A DNA stretch of 64,000 nt, taken from contig CM034548.1 in assembly GCA_020055645.1 (NCBI GenBank), forward strand, positions 9,920,001 to 9,984,000, given 5' to 3'. Positions 8,606 through 18,031 of this stretch are shown here, one piece after another. This stretch comes from Tomocerus qinae (Eukaryota > Arthropoda > Collembola > Entomobryomorpha > Tomoceridae). Every line of letters begins with the position of its first letter. Within the stretch, counting starts at the first letter, position 1. Position numbers and translations under genes: made by a program. The notes below the pieces were generated by a model, which was not told the DNA's origin, searched no databases, and was given only the letters and a program-made list of their open reading frames with translations.

Positions 8606-9448
8606 ATGTCATATCTATATTACGCTACGACTTGTGATTTAGGCCTTGCCCCTATAAGGTTGTCTAACAATGCAGCAGGATACTCCATTCTCAGGTGACA
8701 TACTTTTTTGTTGACACATATTTTTAAAATCTATATTTGTGAATATGTATTTAAATGAAATACCCCTTGTTAACTGCATTTTACACAGTAAATTCCACTA
8801 TACTGATGCAGTACTTTCGTTCATTGTTAGCATATACAAATCAAATGACCTATATTATGGTATATGATTTTGTTAGTTCTTACATGAAAAATTTGAAATT
8901 CAGTCACAGTATATGTGGTTTCAGTTGTATTGTAAAGTCTATACAGTGGGTGTATTTTTTACTGATAGTTAAACTGTAAATAATACTGTCACATAATAAG
9001 TCACATAAATGCAACAGAAAAGTAATGTCATCTATTTACGTTTACAGCCCGGTTGACGAAGTTATAAAACAACATGATTCATATCTCCTGAACACCTGTC
9101 TATCAGTAAAATTGCCTGTAGGAACCTACGGAAGAATCACTAACACCAACGAGTTGGCTTGGGTTAGCGGAATTGATGTTTCCAGTAAGTAACTGTTCTG
9201 TAAATTGTAAAGATGTTAGTTTTCGTAATATAATAATTAAAGTAACATAATAACTAAAAATTAAATTTTAAAATGAAATCTCAACAGTTGGCTACGTTGA
9301 TCCTGGGGATTGCAATCCTATCCTGGTATTGTTACGAAACACATCTGACACTGACTATCACTTCTTCAGAGGCGAACCTATTGCCCAATTAATTGTTGAG
9401 AAGTATGAAAGCTGCGTATTAATTCCACTTAGTTCTTTAAATGGGTAA
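8606..9448 (+). CDS. dUTPase-fold protein with eroded catalytic motifs (three exons)
   Basis: Exons 8606-8694, 9048-9184 and 9288-9448 join in frame to encode 128 residues. Donors are GTGACA and GTAAGT; acceptors are TTTACAG and CAACAG. The order of dUTPase motifs is clear: AAGYSI (motif 1, normally AGYDL), VGTYGRI followed by TNTNELAW where motif 2 normally has PRSGLA, IDVSIGYVDPG (motif 3, normally GVIDxDY), and GEPIAQLIVEK (motif 4, normally GDRIAQLI). The metal-site Asp of motif 1, the Ser of motif 2 and the uracil-stacking Tyr of motif 3 are replaced, and the C-terminal Gly-rich motif 5 is missing. The fold is therefore kept but dUTP hydrolysis is unlikely. Adenovirus E4-ORF1 is a known example of a dUTPase fold reused for signalling, which is a possible parallel. 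An AATAAA signal overlaps 9462. Confidence 0.75.
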
Positions 9449-9654
9449 TACTAACCAGACGAAATAAAACAAATGAGAGGATAATGTGAATTGATTTGTG
9501 TATTTATTCATGTACATTCATGTATTTATTTATTTATATATATATATATATATAAGTCATTCAAATGTACAGAACCAGTATTAATTAATTTATTATTATA
9601 TTAATATAATCTAATATACTAAAAATGTAAAAAAGTAATAATCATATAATGATA
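9449..9654. repeat. gap with TTTA/TA simple repeat
   Basis: A polyadenylation signal for the dUTPase-like gene is followed by TTTA repeats and a TA dinucleotide run (about 9535-9555) in the gap between the convergent 3' ends of this gene and the polymerase gene. Confidence 0.6.
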
Positions 9655-12600
9655 TTACTTTAACCTTTTTAGTAGAAAATGGTTGTGAGCCAATGTATTT
9701 ATTCCGTCAGGGAGAATGTATCTTTTCGAATCAAAAGGATGCATTCCCCTCTTATTGGATCTTATCGTATGAATAGCATGATTTTTAGACCTAATTGAAT
9801 TCATGGAGAAACTCAAATTTTTCTGCCTCTTTAATACCTTTTGATACATCTTGTGGTCGACACTAGCTTTAACTACATACTTTTTAATACCCTTTGCAGC
9901 CTTTTTCCCGGCGTTAGGTCCCTCCATACTATACATTTTGGGGGAAATACCTATCCAAGAGGTAATAATTTCCCCATGGTTATCTTCCGACACACACCCA
10001 ATTTTTTTCTTGTTTACCAGGCTAAAACATTTATGGGATTTTTCAAAATCACTGGTGTCAAACAATTCTTTGTTGTCTAGAATATCTGCGTAAAAATCAG
10101 GAGTGAAAATCCTGTATATAAGGCTATCAGTATCAGTTCCTAAAAGTAGTGCCCTGGGACCGTATTTATCCTTCATGAAATCATAATGAAATCTATACAT
10201 ACATAATTTACTAATTTCAAGCACAGAGAAAGCGATATAAATAGGTTTATTTAAAACTACTCTTTTTTTACCCATTACATATATAGCCAAATTTTCATTA
10301 ATTATATTAAATGTTTGGAAATTACCTTGACTACTTAATTTTCTCCCATATACAGGATCATTAACGATTTTTACTATGGTTCTCTTTCGCACATTTTCTG
10401 CAGATTTCCCAAAAGTTAAGTTCATGCAATTTTTCCAGAAAGCTTTTGCAAATGCAGAAAGGGCTAGACCTCTTTCTCTCCCACATAATGTTATGTATGG
10501 TTTCATCCATGCCTCTTGGTAAAACTGAACAATCCTATGCACCTTTTTAAGAACCATACCTTTCAATAAATAGTATTTTAGATTCCTATAATGACAGACG
10601 TAATTACTTCTGCTTCCCAAATGCGGAATTAGCTTTTTGTTACTTGAATTATATTTGATATGTAATTTGGAATTTAAGTTCTGTTGATATTCAGATAAAG
10701 ATTCAAGAGGGATTGATATTTTCTCTGGGGCTAGAGGATAATCATTGTGTTCTACGTGAAGAATATCAGGGTACTCTAAGTCTACTTCTAAAATGTAGCC
10801 CATTTCCCCTTCATCGCTCAGGTTTAAAACATAATTATAGTCCCAATTAATAAGATCGTCTTTTGGAACCCATTGGAAGTCTGATACAGGGAGGTTAGGG
10901 AGCATAGCTTCACTATACAAAGAATTTTTGTCAAGATAAGCAATATAAGCCTCCTTTTGAGAGTTTTTACTACTTTGATTCACATATCTGTTTTCCACTT
11001 CAGCCTCCCTAGTAGTAATCATGCTAACCCCACCACGTAATGAGCTTTCTATCATATTATACATCTCTAAATCCGCCAAAAGTTCTAATTCTACCTTAGA
11101 CACCTTTAAACTAGCATCCCAACAGAAACTAGCTAAACTAAAGTAATATGCAGGATCTAACCCAAAACTTTGAATACCCAAATCCCTAAAATTTTCGAAT
11201 ACAGACGCTAATAATAACACATCTGTTAAAACATACAGGTCATGATAGTCACCCATGTTTTGACAGTAAATGTCAAATACCGACCTACCATAGTCATAAT
11301 CCTCCTTACTTACGCCAGACTCTGTGACTTCGTTGTAGAATTCTTCCATTGTAGGAAATGTTTTATTTTCAAAAACACCCCAGTGGTTAATATAATCATA
11401 GGGGTAAACCCCTTTCCTAGAAAGAATTTTTGCTTTGTGTAACCCAAACACAGACACCAATGGACTAAATTTTAATTCGAATTCCTTATCTGTGGCACAT
11501 GATGATTTTAATACGTCCACTAATTCACTCAAAGAGGAATTAAGAAACATATTGCTATCTATAAACTGAAAGTTTTCACATATCACACTTAAGTACCTTT
11601 CAGAATTGGTGGGAATAACTTCAATCTTTCCTTTATATTTTTCAAACCCTTTAACTATGATATGGCTATCATAAGTTTTGAAACTGTGCAATGTTACACA
11701 TACCTTTTGTGGTTGTTTATAATTTAAATTGCAATTTCTACAGGCTGCATTTGTGAACGTCCCGTCTAGGTGATTGTGGTCACGACATTTTTCACCTAGA
11801 GGTATTTTCTCTTCGCAAATATGACAAACCTTAGTGGCTTTATAGCTTAACCACTCAGACTTCGTAAGTCGATTCATTTTAACAGGATTTTTATATTCCT
11901 TTAAAATAGAGTCACAAATCTCCTCAATTCTTTCAAAAAAAATATCCACACAATCCTCTCCCCGATATACATCATGCCTTACTTCACCTACTCCTGATTT
12001 TATAACAACCAAGCTGAACCCTGATGGTTCATGAGTTGTAAGAGATTTAGTTTTCAACCCAAACGTTGAATCTTTAGGTGAAGAAGGTATTTGTAATGCT
12101 TCAAAATCGGCATATATGATATAACCCTGTCTTAATTTATTACAGTAGTTTTTGAATTTAAGCACGGTGGGAGAACCATCTTCCTGCAATTCAGGAAGTA
12201 CTGTTGTTTGTGGTTTAAAATTTTTACAATTTTTCAAATGCTCTTTTAAGTCATGTTTCTTTGTTAACCTATTCAAACAGTTAAAGCACAAGTGTTTTCT
12301 TCTCCTGTTTTGTGTTCCGAGAAATTTATTGATGTCTGTTATTGTAACATAGTGACCAACCGTGTGTTGTGGGTTTTTAAAGTATAATAAATTTACAACT
12401 TTGTAAGAACTTCTGTAGCATAATTTCGAAATTCTCATTGGAAATAACTCTCCACTTTTGTAGAATGATTGGTAACCAAATATATTGACAGCAATCTTTC
12501 TGTGGGTATTACGTTTTTCAAATAGATCAATTTGCGATATCTTGACTGGGTAATGTAAACCATAAAAATCATACTTACTTTCAAATTCCAAATAACTACT

Positions 12601-13503
12601 CTGTCTCTTTACATTCTTGTTTTTTGTGGGTCTATGCAAAGCAGCAATAACTGCCCATTTAAAACATTGGGTATTTGTGTTGTTAATATTTACAACACAC
12701 CTCTTATGCACTATTTCCGGTGGTAGGTCAGCATAACATCCCCCTCTAAACGGTGTGAAAGATGCTATTTTAATATCTGATCCTAGCACAGCAGCTAAAA
12801 TCCAAGAAGAACCATTTTGCTCAAAAATATTTGCTCCCTGTTCATTTTGCTGCATTGCATTTTCTAAGGTTTCAGAAACATAATGATCATTCAAGCAGAT
12901 TTCCATATTGCTATTGACAAAATGCTCATATCTTTCCTCACCACCAATAATCGTTCTAGTGAAGAGACAAAGTACAGAAATTTGACATTTTATTGATTTA
13001 AATTTTTGTAATGATGATTTAAAGATCTTTACCACCACATCATCAAAAGTTGAGAAATAGGAATTGACACTAATGGGAAGCAAATTCTGACTATGATTTC
13101 TACCATATCTGTGTCTATATGTTTTTAAAAACCCTCGTAATGCTTTGATTTCTTTGAATGGGTAAAAACTACTGTTGGTTAGACCTGTCCCTACCTGAGC
13201 ATTACAGTATAGTTTATGTTGTTCTACCTCACTAAAGCTGGAACTGCTATACGTACATAAATTACATCGATGGTTGCTATTAACATGTTGATTTAATTCT
13301 AACAGTGATTTACATATCTTCCCACATAAATGGCAAAGTTTTTTGCTTACAATATGTCTCCCTTTTCTGCTCCGATGTTGTAGCTTTATGTGACGATGTA
13401 GTTCATCAGATGTTTCGAAACGACAAAAACAATTCATACATTGAAATACCCAATGGATATCCTCCGACCCGAAATCATCTTCAGATTCAGCCTCATCTTC
13501 CAT
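9655..13503 (-). CDS. protein-primed family B DNA polymerase (Polinton pPolB)
   Basis: Single intact frame of 1282 residues, full length for Polinton polymerases. The N-terminus has three C2H2-like zinc fingers (about residues 20-105), and another zinc-binding stretch (CFNCLNRL...H...C) lies near residues 405-425. The exonuclease has Exo I YADFEAL (near 466) and an Exo III-like YHDLYVLTDVLLL. The polymerase has motif A YLDKNSLYSEAM (near 855), motif B KNCMNLTFGKSAENV (near 1025) and motif C GTDTDS (near 1123); the catalytic aspartates are all present. It would replicate the element from a terminal protein primer. A pyrimidine-rich tract ending TTTTTAG lies directly before the ATG, so an upstream 5' exon is possible. 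It is transcribed opposite to the structural block, as is common in Polintons. Confidence 0.95.
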   Translation of the reverse strand: MEDEAESEDDFGSEDIHWVFQCMNCFCRFETSDELHRHIKLQHRSRKGRHIVSKKLCHLCGKICKSLLELNQHVNSNHRCNLCTYSSSSFSEVEQHKLYCNAQVGTGLTNSSFYPFKEIKALRGFLKTYRHRYGRNHSQNLLPISVNSYFSTFDDVVVKIFKSSLQKFKSIKCQISVLCLFTRTIIGGEERYEHFVNSNMEICLNDHYVSETLENAMQQNEQGANIFEQNGSSWILAAVLGSDIKIASFTPFRGGCYADLPPEIVHKRCVVNINNTNTQCFKWAVIAALHRPTKNKNVKRQSSYLEFESKYDFYGLHYPVKISQIDLFEKRNTHRKIAVNIFGYQSFYKSGELFPMRISKLCYRSSYKVVNLLYFKNPQHTVGHYVTITDINKFLGTQNRRRKHLCFNCLNRLTKKHDLKEHLKNCKNFKPQTTVLPELQEDGSPTVLKFKNYCNKLRQGYIIYADFEALQIPSSPKDSTFGLKTKSLTTHEPSGFSLVVIKSGVGEVRHDVYRGEDCVDIFFERIEEICDSILKEYKNPVKMNRLTKSEWLSYKATKVCHICEEKIPLGEKCRDHNHLDGTFTNAACRNCNLNYKQPQKVCVTLHSFKTYDSHIIVKGFEKYKGKIEVIPTNSERYLSVICENFQFIDSNMFLNSSLSELVDVLKSSCATDKEFELKFSPLVSVFGLHKAKILSRKGVYPYDYINHWGVFENKTFPTMEEFYNEVTESGVSKEDYDYGRSVFDIYCQNMGDYHDLYVLTDVLLLASVFENFRDLGIQSFGLDPAYYFSLASFCWDASLKVSKVELELLADLEMYNMIESSLRGGVSMITTREAEVENRYVNQSSKNSQKEAYIAYLDKNSLYSEAMLPNLPVSDFQWVPKDDLINWDYNYVLNLSDEGEMGYILEVDLEYPDILHVEHNDYPLAPEKISIPLESLSEYQQNLNSKLHIKYNSSNKKLIPHLGSRSNYVCHYRNLKYYLLKGMVLKKVHRIVQFYQEAWMKPYITLCGRERGLALSAFAKAFWKNCMNLTFGKSAENVRKRTIVKIVNDPVYGRKLSSQGNFQTFNIINENLAIYVMGKKRVVLNKPIYIAFSVLEISKLCMYRFHYDFMKDKYGPRALLLGTDTDSLIYRIFTPDFYADILDNKELFDTSDFEKSHKCFSLVNKKKIGCVSEDNHGEIITSWIGISPKMYSMEGPNAGKKAAKGIKKYVVKASVDHKMYQKVLKRQKNLSFSMNSIRSKNHAIHTIRSNKRGMHPFDSKRYILPDGINTLAHNHFLLKRLK

Positions 13504-14027
13504 GCTAAAAATTTAAGAAAATATATATAATTTACATTCATTTTGATACGTAATATAATATACATTTCCTAAAATAAAATTATAATTTATTCTTTATCTT
13601 ACTTTACTTGTTCTGTATAAGTCTACTTATGGCGATTCCCGTCAAGTTGAGACATTCTGGGTTGTGTTGCTCAGTAGTTTATTTCTATTGTATATGGACA
13701 ATATTGTCCACTGACAATAATTTAACGAAGTGAATGAATTTATGGAAAATTAGTGACTTGTATCTTATAATGTAGAAATTATCCAGTAGTTGTCCGTGGG
13801 AAAGGACTGACCTGTAATGTAATTCCATCTAAACTATTCATTCCTATGTCTAATATGCATATATCACACGTATAGTATAAACTGAGGTTATGTCTTGACT
13901 TTTGCTACTATATAAATAGCCACACTTTGTTTCTTAACCATCAGTCCTACTTCGAGATTCTTCACTTCTCATCTCTTCACCTCGTTAAAGTCGTTACTTT
14001 TTCCAACTACTTCCAATTCTGTGAACA
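13504..14027. promoter_or_regulatory. divergent intergenic region between polymerase and PC4-like genes
   Basis: This 520-base gap serves the minus-strand polymerase and the plus-strand gene at 14028. The plus side has a clear TATA box and initiator (listed separately). The minus side has an AT-rich ATATATATTT stretch about 20-30 bases before the polymerase ATG. I see no gene in it. Confidence 0.5.
13909..13945 (+). promoter_or_regulatory. TATA box and TCAGT initiator
   Basis: The sequence tatataaatagc (about 13909-13920) is followed by TCAGT at 13941-13945, about 30 bases from the TATA box, the arthropod consensus arrangement. The leader to the ATG at 14028 would be about 85 bases. Confidence 0.7.
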
Positions 14028-14684
14028 ATGCCTTCTGGTAATTCCACTTCTTGCTACATAATATCAATACATTTATTTCTAGTATTAACATTTCTTGATT
14101 TTTGATAAGTAAATGTTTAATTATTGGTTGGGAAATTAATATCTAATTCTACATGTTGTTTTTTAAATTTAGAATCTGAGTCTTACAGTGGGTCATCTTC
14201 AGATGAGGACGAAATTGCTGTAGCCGCACAGACAATGGCAACCGCAAATCCGAGATCCCAAGCTTTTAAGGATGCTGTTGCTATCGTGAAGGCTGCAGAG
14301 AAGAAGAAAATTCCTGTGGTCGCATCGAAGGTGATTCGCAAGAGGAAAACATCTTCCAAGCCAAAGAGAGCATCAAAGAAAATTGCTCCTGAAACACAAC
14401 ATCCCCCTCAACCACCCTGTGGCGACAGTGTTCCTGTCACTAATAACTACGCCCAAAACGAAAAGGCAGAGTGTTCTAAAGATTTACAGTATAATGGGTA
14501 TGTAGGACAAGGGTGGTTTGTTCGGATCTCAAAATATGAGAAAAATAAGAAGCAATATATTTGTATCAGGCGGTTTGAAGAAAATAGTCCTGGGAAATAT
14601 GGAGCCAATATTTCTTTCGAATTAATAGAAAACTTGAAACAAGCTGTGGATGATGTTTATGCGATGATTAAATCGCTTGAATAA
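14028..14684 (+). CDS. PC4-like (ssDNA-binding coactivator-type) protein, two exons
   Basis: A ten-base first exon (14028-14037, ATGCCTTCTG) splices at GTAATT to the acceptor TTTAG before 14173; exon 2 runs to 14684, giving 173 residues. The N-terminus is a Ser-rich acidic stretch (SGSSSDEDE), then an Ala-rich helix, a Lys/Arg/Ser-rich linker with nuclear-localisation character (KRKTSSKPKRASKK), and a C-terminal domain of about 60 residues. That domain (GWFVRISKYEKNKK, YICIRRFEE, GKYGANISFELIENL, DDVYAMI) follows the strand-strand-strand-helix pattern of the PC4/Sub1 family, which binds single-stranded DNA and assists transcription or replication. The PC4 assignment is by pattern only. A role with the protein-primed polymerase, whose replication exposes ssDNA, is inference. 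An AATAAA overlaps the stop codon. Confidence 0.68.
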
Positions 14685-15049
14685 ACATACCAAATATAAA
14701 GGTTTGGATTCAGATTTTGTTAAATTTTAGTAAGTTCTCCTATTAATCGATAAATAATGTGTTGCTAAATAATTATAAATTAAATTTTATCTGTAAGCAA
14801 AATTTATCTGTTATTAGACACAATAATAATAAATATTTCCATTATTATAAATATAAAAAAGTATAATATGAAATATTGGTGTATACTTAAAATAAAGGGT
14901 TATAATTCAATTGCAACTAATAAAATTTATGATTAGTTAATTCAACTAAAACAACTTTGATTTTCCAAGAATTTTACTACTAATCAAGGTATTAGAACCA
15001 AGCTAGTGATAATAGAGAAAAACTTATTTAAAACCTTCCATAGAATTAT
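14685..15049. other. AT-rich gap
   Basis: No gene, repeat or promoter can be supported in this AT-rich stretch between two convergent genes. Confidence 0.4.
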
Positions 15050-15286
15050 TTACTTATTTGTAGAAGCTTTCACAGCTCTCTCAATCAGCTTTCTGTGTCT
15101 GTAAGTGAATTTATTTTCGATTTTCAGTTTCTTGTCTGTATATTTTCGGGAAGCATTGAAATCTTTATCATTTTTCAAGGCTCTCTTGTATTTCCCTCCG
15201 CTTGACTTAACATCTTTTGCATCTTTGAATTCTTGCTTTTTTAGGTATTTTGAAAAATTCTGTGAAATCTTTCTTCTCAAACCCAT
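15050..15286 (-). CDS. small basic protein (78 aa), possible Polinton DNA-binding protein
   Basis: Open frame of 78 codons, about one third Lys/Arg, starting MGLRRKISQNF and ending RAVKASTNK. Composition suggests a nucleic-acid-binding or virion core protein; no family is recognised. One base before the ATG is a good 3' splice site (tattatttcctaatag), and a GTAAGA donor lies on the minus strand at 15380-15375, so a 5' leader intron of about 92 bases (15288-15380) is likely. It lies on the polymerase strand, downstream of the convergent PC4-like gene. Confidence 0.5.
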   Translation of the reverse strand: MGLRRKISQNFSKYLKKQEFKDAKDVKSSGGKYKRALKNDKDFNASRKYTDKKLKIENKFTYRHRKLIERAVKASTNK

Positions 15287-15478
15287 CCTATTAGGAAATA
15301 ATAGGGGTTAATTAAAATTGGACAAAATTAATATCGTTAAGTTTAATTTTTCCAAAAAATAGTCAAAATTAAATTCTTACATGATAATTGTAGCAAAAAA
15401 GCTAATATAAACAAAATTACATCACAAGTTTTGTGTCTATAATACACATTCTCGGAAAACATCATAAGTAGAAATTAA

Positions 15479-15622
15479 TGTTTTCGATAATCTACCGTAA
15501 AACAGTTTACCTGAGATCCGCCACATGAAATGTAAATATGTCGGGTACCTTTCAAAGGTATTCGACAGCGTTATGTGTGGACTTCGGGTAAACCGCTTTC
15601 GGGTACATTATCGAAAACACAA
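15479..15622. mobile_element. small MITE with inverted repeats
   Basis: Two arms of about 37 bases, beginning tgttttcgataat on one side and ending attatcgaaaaca on the other, are inverted repeats with roughly 80 percent identity around a 60-base centre containing GTCGGGTACC. The flanks share aaatt, a possible 5-base target duplication. It has no coding capacity. Confidence 0.5.
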
Positions 15623-16014
15623 ATTCCTCACAATGGTCCTTCATTTACCTTACTGTATTGGATAGTCCAGGATATTTCTGGAGATTTTTCCCTGTTAAGT
15701 CTAGATCTATAATGAAAAAATAAAACCTGTGAACTCTTCAACTCACATACTCAACACACGTAACACTCAGCACTCGATTAATAAGTGCTATATACGTATG
15801 TATGTATGCACAGCGATCGCTGTACGTATCCGAGCTCACCTTTTAGCTGATTCCAATTTAATAGCACTTTGTCTACGCTGTATTTTGGTATCTGTGTCAC
15901 TGAAAAGCGGTAAGTTATAAATAAGTTAATATTTAAACATATTTATTACACACAGTATATAATATATTATACATATATTACTTTACAGTAAATTGTCTAT
16001 TAAAAAGTATATGG
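15623..16014. other. gap with no supported gene
   Basis: One open frame of 63 codons (15729-15920, plus) is present but has no coding character. A 12-base palindrome, cagcgatcgctg, lies near 15810. Nothing else can be supported. Confidence 0.35.
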
Positions 16015-16424
16015 TTACCCTTCAACGTAATCCATACTTTCATGGATTGTCGATCTACTTTGTAGTTTCTTTAGCTTATGTCGTCTTCTCTTCTCTCGCT
16101 TTCTCTTTATCCTAAAAAAAAAAGAATCATATAATTGTCATAAGCGGATATAGAGATTTAATGTGCCACAATTGTATAATTTTACTTACTTATTGTCAAT
16201 ACCATCGTTACAATGTCCTAACTTCTTCAGTTGTTGCTTCAAATGGTGTATCTGGTTTTTGACTTTCCGCTTACTGCTTATATTTGTAGCGTGGCTGAAA
16301 TAAAAACAGTTTCTGGGTATAAACCTAGAATTTATATTTACTAGTTAAAATAAACAAAAATATCATAAAATGTTAACCTTTTAGCTTGATCCATGATATC
16401 AGCTTCTAGGGAACTTGTAAACAT
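16015..16424 (-). CDS. 82-residue basic coiled-coil-like protein in three short exons
   Basis: Exons on the minus strand are 16424-16378, 16294-16190 and 16111-16015. They join in frame with donors GTTAAC and GTAAGT and acceptors TATTTCAG and a long T-tract plus AG. The product is 82 residues: a short acidic N-terminus, a heptad-like stretch (KNQIHHLKQQLKKL), then an extremely basic segment (KRKREKRRRHKLKK) and an acidic C-terminus. The layout resembles a small nuclear or DNA-binding protein, but the order (helix, then basic region) is the reverse of bZIP proteins. No family is recognised. No single exon exceeds 35 codons; the evidence is the joint coincidence of open frames and splice sites. 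It is probably the last Polinton gene on this side. Confidence 0.6.
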
Positions 16425-16616
16425 GATATTTTACAGTTTAGCGCTAATGCAATTATAGAAAACTGTCAATACAGCAGTTTTTCAATTCATGTATATGGGT
16501 CAGTTTGTAGAGTGAGCTGACGACTAAACAAAAGCAATGAGATGTACACATATTATGTATTCTCACCAGCATAAGCATGTAGCGATAATAAACAAGCATG
16601 TAAACTCTACTCCGTC

Positions 16617-16675
16617 ATTATAAAATGCATCTGCTATGACAGGCAACGCCTGTCATAGCAGATGTATTTTATAAT
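16617..16675. repeat. near-perfect inverted repeat (28-base arms)
   Basis: Arms 16617-16644 and 16648-16675 match at 27 of 28 positions around a 3-base loop (aac). The core reads ctgctatgacaggc and its complement. It could be a foldback element or a junction where two transposons abut: a Polinton gene ends just to its left and a retroelement fragment starts just to its right. Confidence 0.8.
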
Positions 16676-16681
16676 CATCAT

Positions 16682-17185
16682 TTAGGGTTTGATGTTAAAG
16701 TTATGGCGGAATGTGTGGTCAGTTACTGTAGAGGTGGATTTCGTGGATGTGGGAAATTGTCGATTTTGGTCATTGACACGTTTTCGTTTTCGGCAGGTAT
16801 GATTAACTTTCTTACAATACCTGCAAAACGGGATTTGTGGTTTACCATACTGGTGATCATTAATTTGACCTTTGTCGTCTGTGGAGAGATTTTGAATGAC
16901 GGAGTTTGAAGCATACGTTTGAACGGGCAAAGGTATTATGGGGTATGGGTTGGAAAAACCAGAAAAATCGTGCATCTGATGTTGAAAAATTGGGAGTTGG
17001 TATGGAGAGAGATAATTGGGGTCGGAGGAGATAGTCGGACATCTGAAGTTACAACAGCAAAATATCAAGGGTTGTGAAGACGGAGTAGTTTGGGGACATA
17101 TGCTGTTTTGTTGGGAGATTGTAATTGGACTATTTTCATTTTGTTGTTGCTGTGGAGTTCTTCTAGGTTCTTCTTGACTAGTCAA
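16682..17185 (-). pseudogene. LTR-retroelement Gag fragment with damaged zinc knuckle
   Basis: Open frame of 167 codons, Gln/Pro/Ser-rich, with PFCRYCKKVNHTCRKRKR near residue 120, a retroviral-type zinc knuckle in which the spacing between His and the last Cys is shortened. Such a tail is typical of insect Gag proteins encoded before a protease. Nothing pol-like follows on the minus strand because the sequence changes abruptly at the inverted repeat at 16.6 kb. It may belong to the same family as the LTR-like copy at 18.03 kb. Confidence 0.5.
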
Positions 17186-18031
17186 AGGGATGCTATCAGG
17201 TTCATTTTATAGGATTTAATAAGTAGAAAATATCATATATTTGAAAATGGGGGAATTATATTTCTAATATTTTCATACAACCGTATTTTTTACGCTCATA
17301 TATTACGCAGGAATTTTGTGGTTCTCTAGATTTTGTGATTCTCAGACTAAATTTATTCCGCAATCCGCAATGCCTGTTCCAGTATAATCTTATTAATCAC
17401 CGACGGTCCTTTATCAAAAAGAGTCCACAATCATCGAAATGTATCTTAATCGACCTTGTGATGATGGAATGTAAGGTCAAAGTCAATGTATAAGGTATGC
17501 CAGGGGGAATTAAAAGTACAATGTAATTATGAATATATAATCGGGAACTATACGTAATATTTAATTCATTCATTTCATACCCCTAAAATCAGTTCACACA
17601 TACAGAAATTCGATCTCCTCTTTTGGCGAGATAGTCATTATCAGAAGATATTCTGATCAAAATCATTACGGTTCTTCTGTAGTAGGCATCAGCTAGTTTA
17701 GATAATGATTTTATTCATACTTTGCGTTTAAAACCGTTTGAATTTGAAAAACGTATTCCTGTGACTTCCAACTTCTGTAAATAACTGTATATAATATATA
17801 ATATAGTTTGGAAAGTTGTTTTTTGGTTTAAGAAGACAATCTAGACAGGTATAGCCTGTTGGACCGAATAAGCAATCAAAGCGTGAATATCAGAGAAGGA
17901 ATAATGATAGCGGAAATAAGCCGGTGCAACAAATAAGCCTTCTGGTGCTGACTGATGGGATGTAATGGGTTTCAGAGTGTTGTCGCAATCCAACTTTTTG
18001 TGGGCTTTGTCATGGAGTGCTTTATTCTTAT
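17186..18031. other. probable degenerate retroelement sequence
   Basis: No intact gene. This stretch lies between the Gag fragment and the LTR-like copy and is probably more of the same decayed element, but I cannot align it to anything. Confidence 0.3.

Noticed and set aside
9554..9574. Inverted match between agtcattcaaatgtaca here and tgtacatttgaatgact near 24055
   Set aside because: A 17-base match between AT-rich stretches is near chance expectation over 64 kb on both strands, and it does not extend.
15729..15920. 63-codon frame beside the 82-residue spliced gene
   Set aside because: Composition is not protein-like and it overlaps simple gtatgtatgta repeats.
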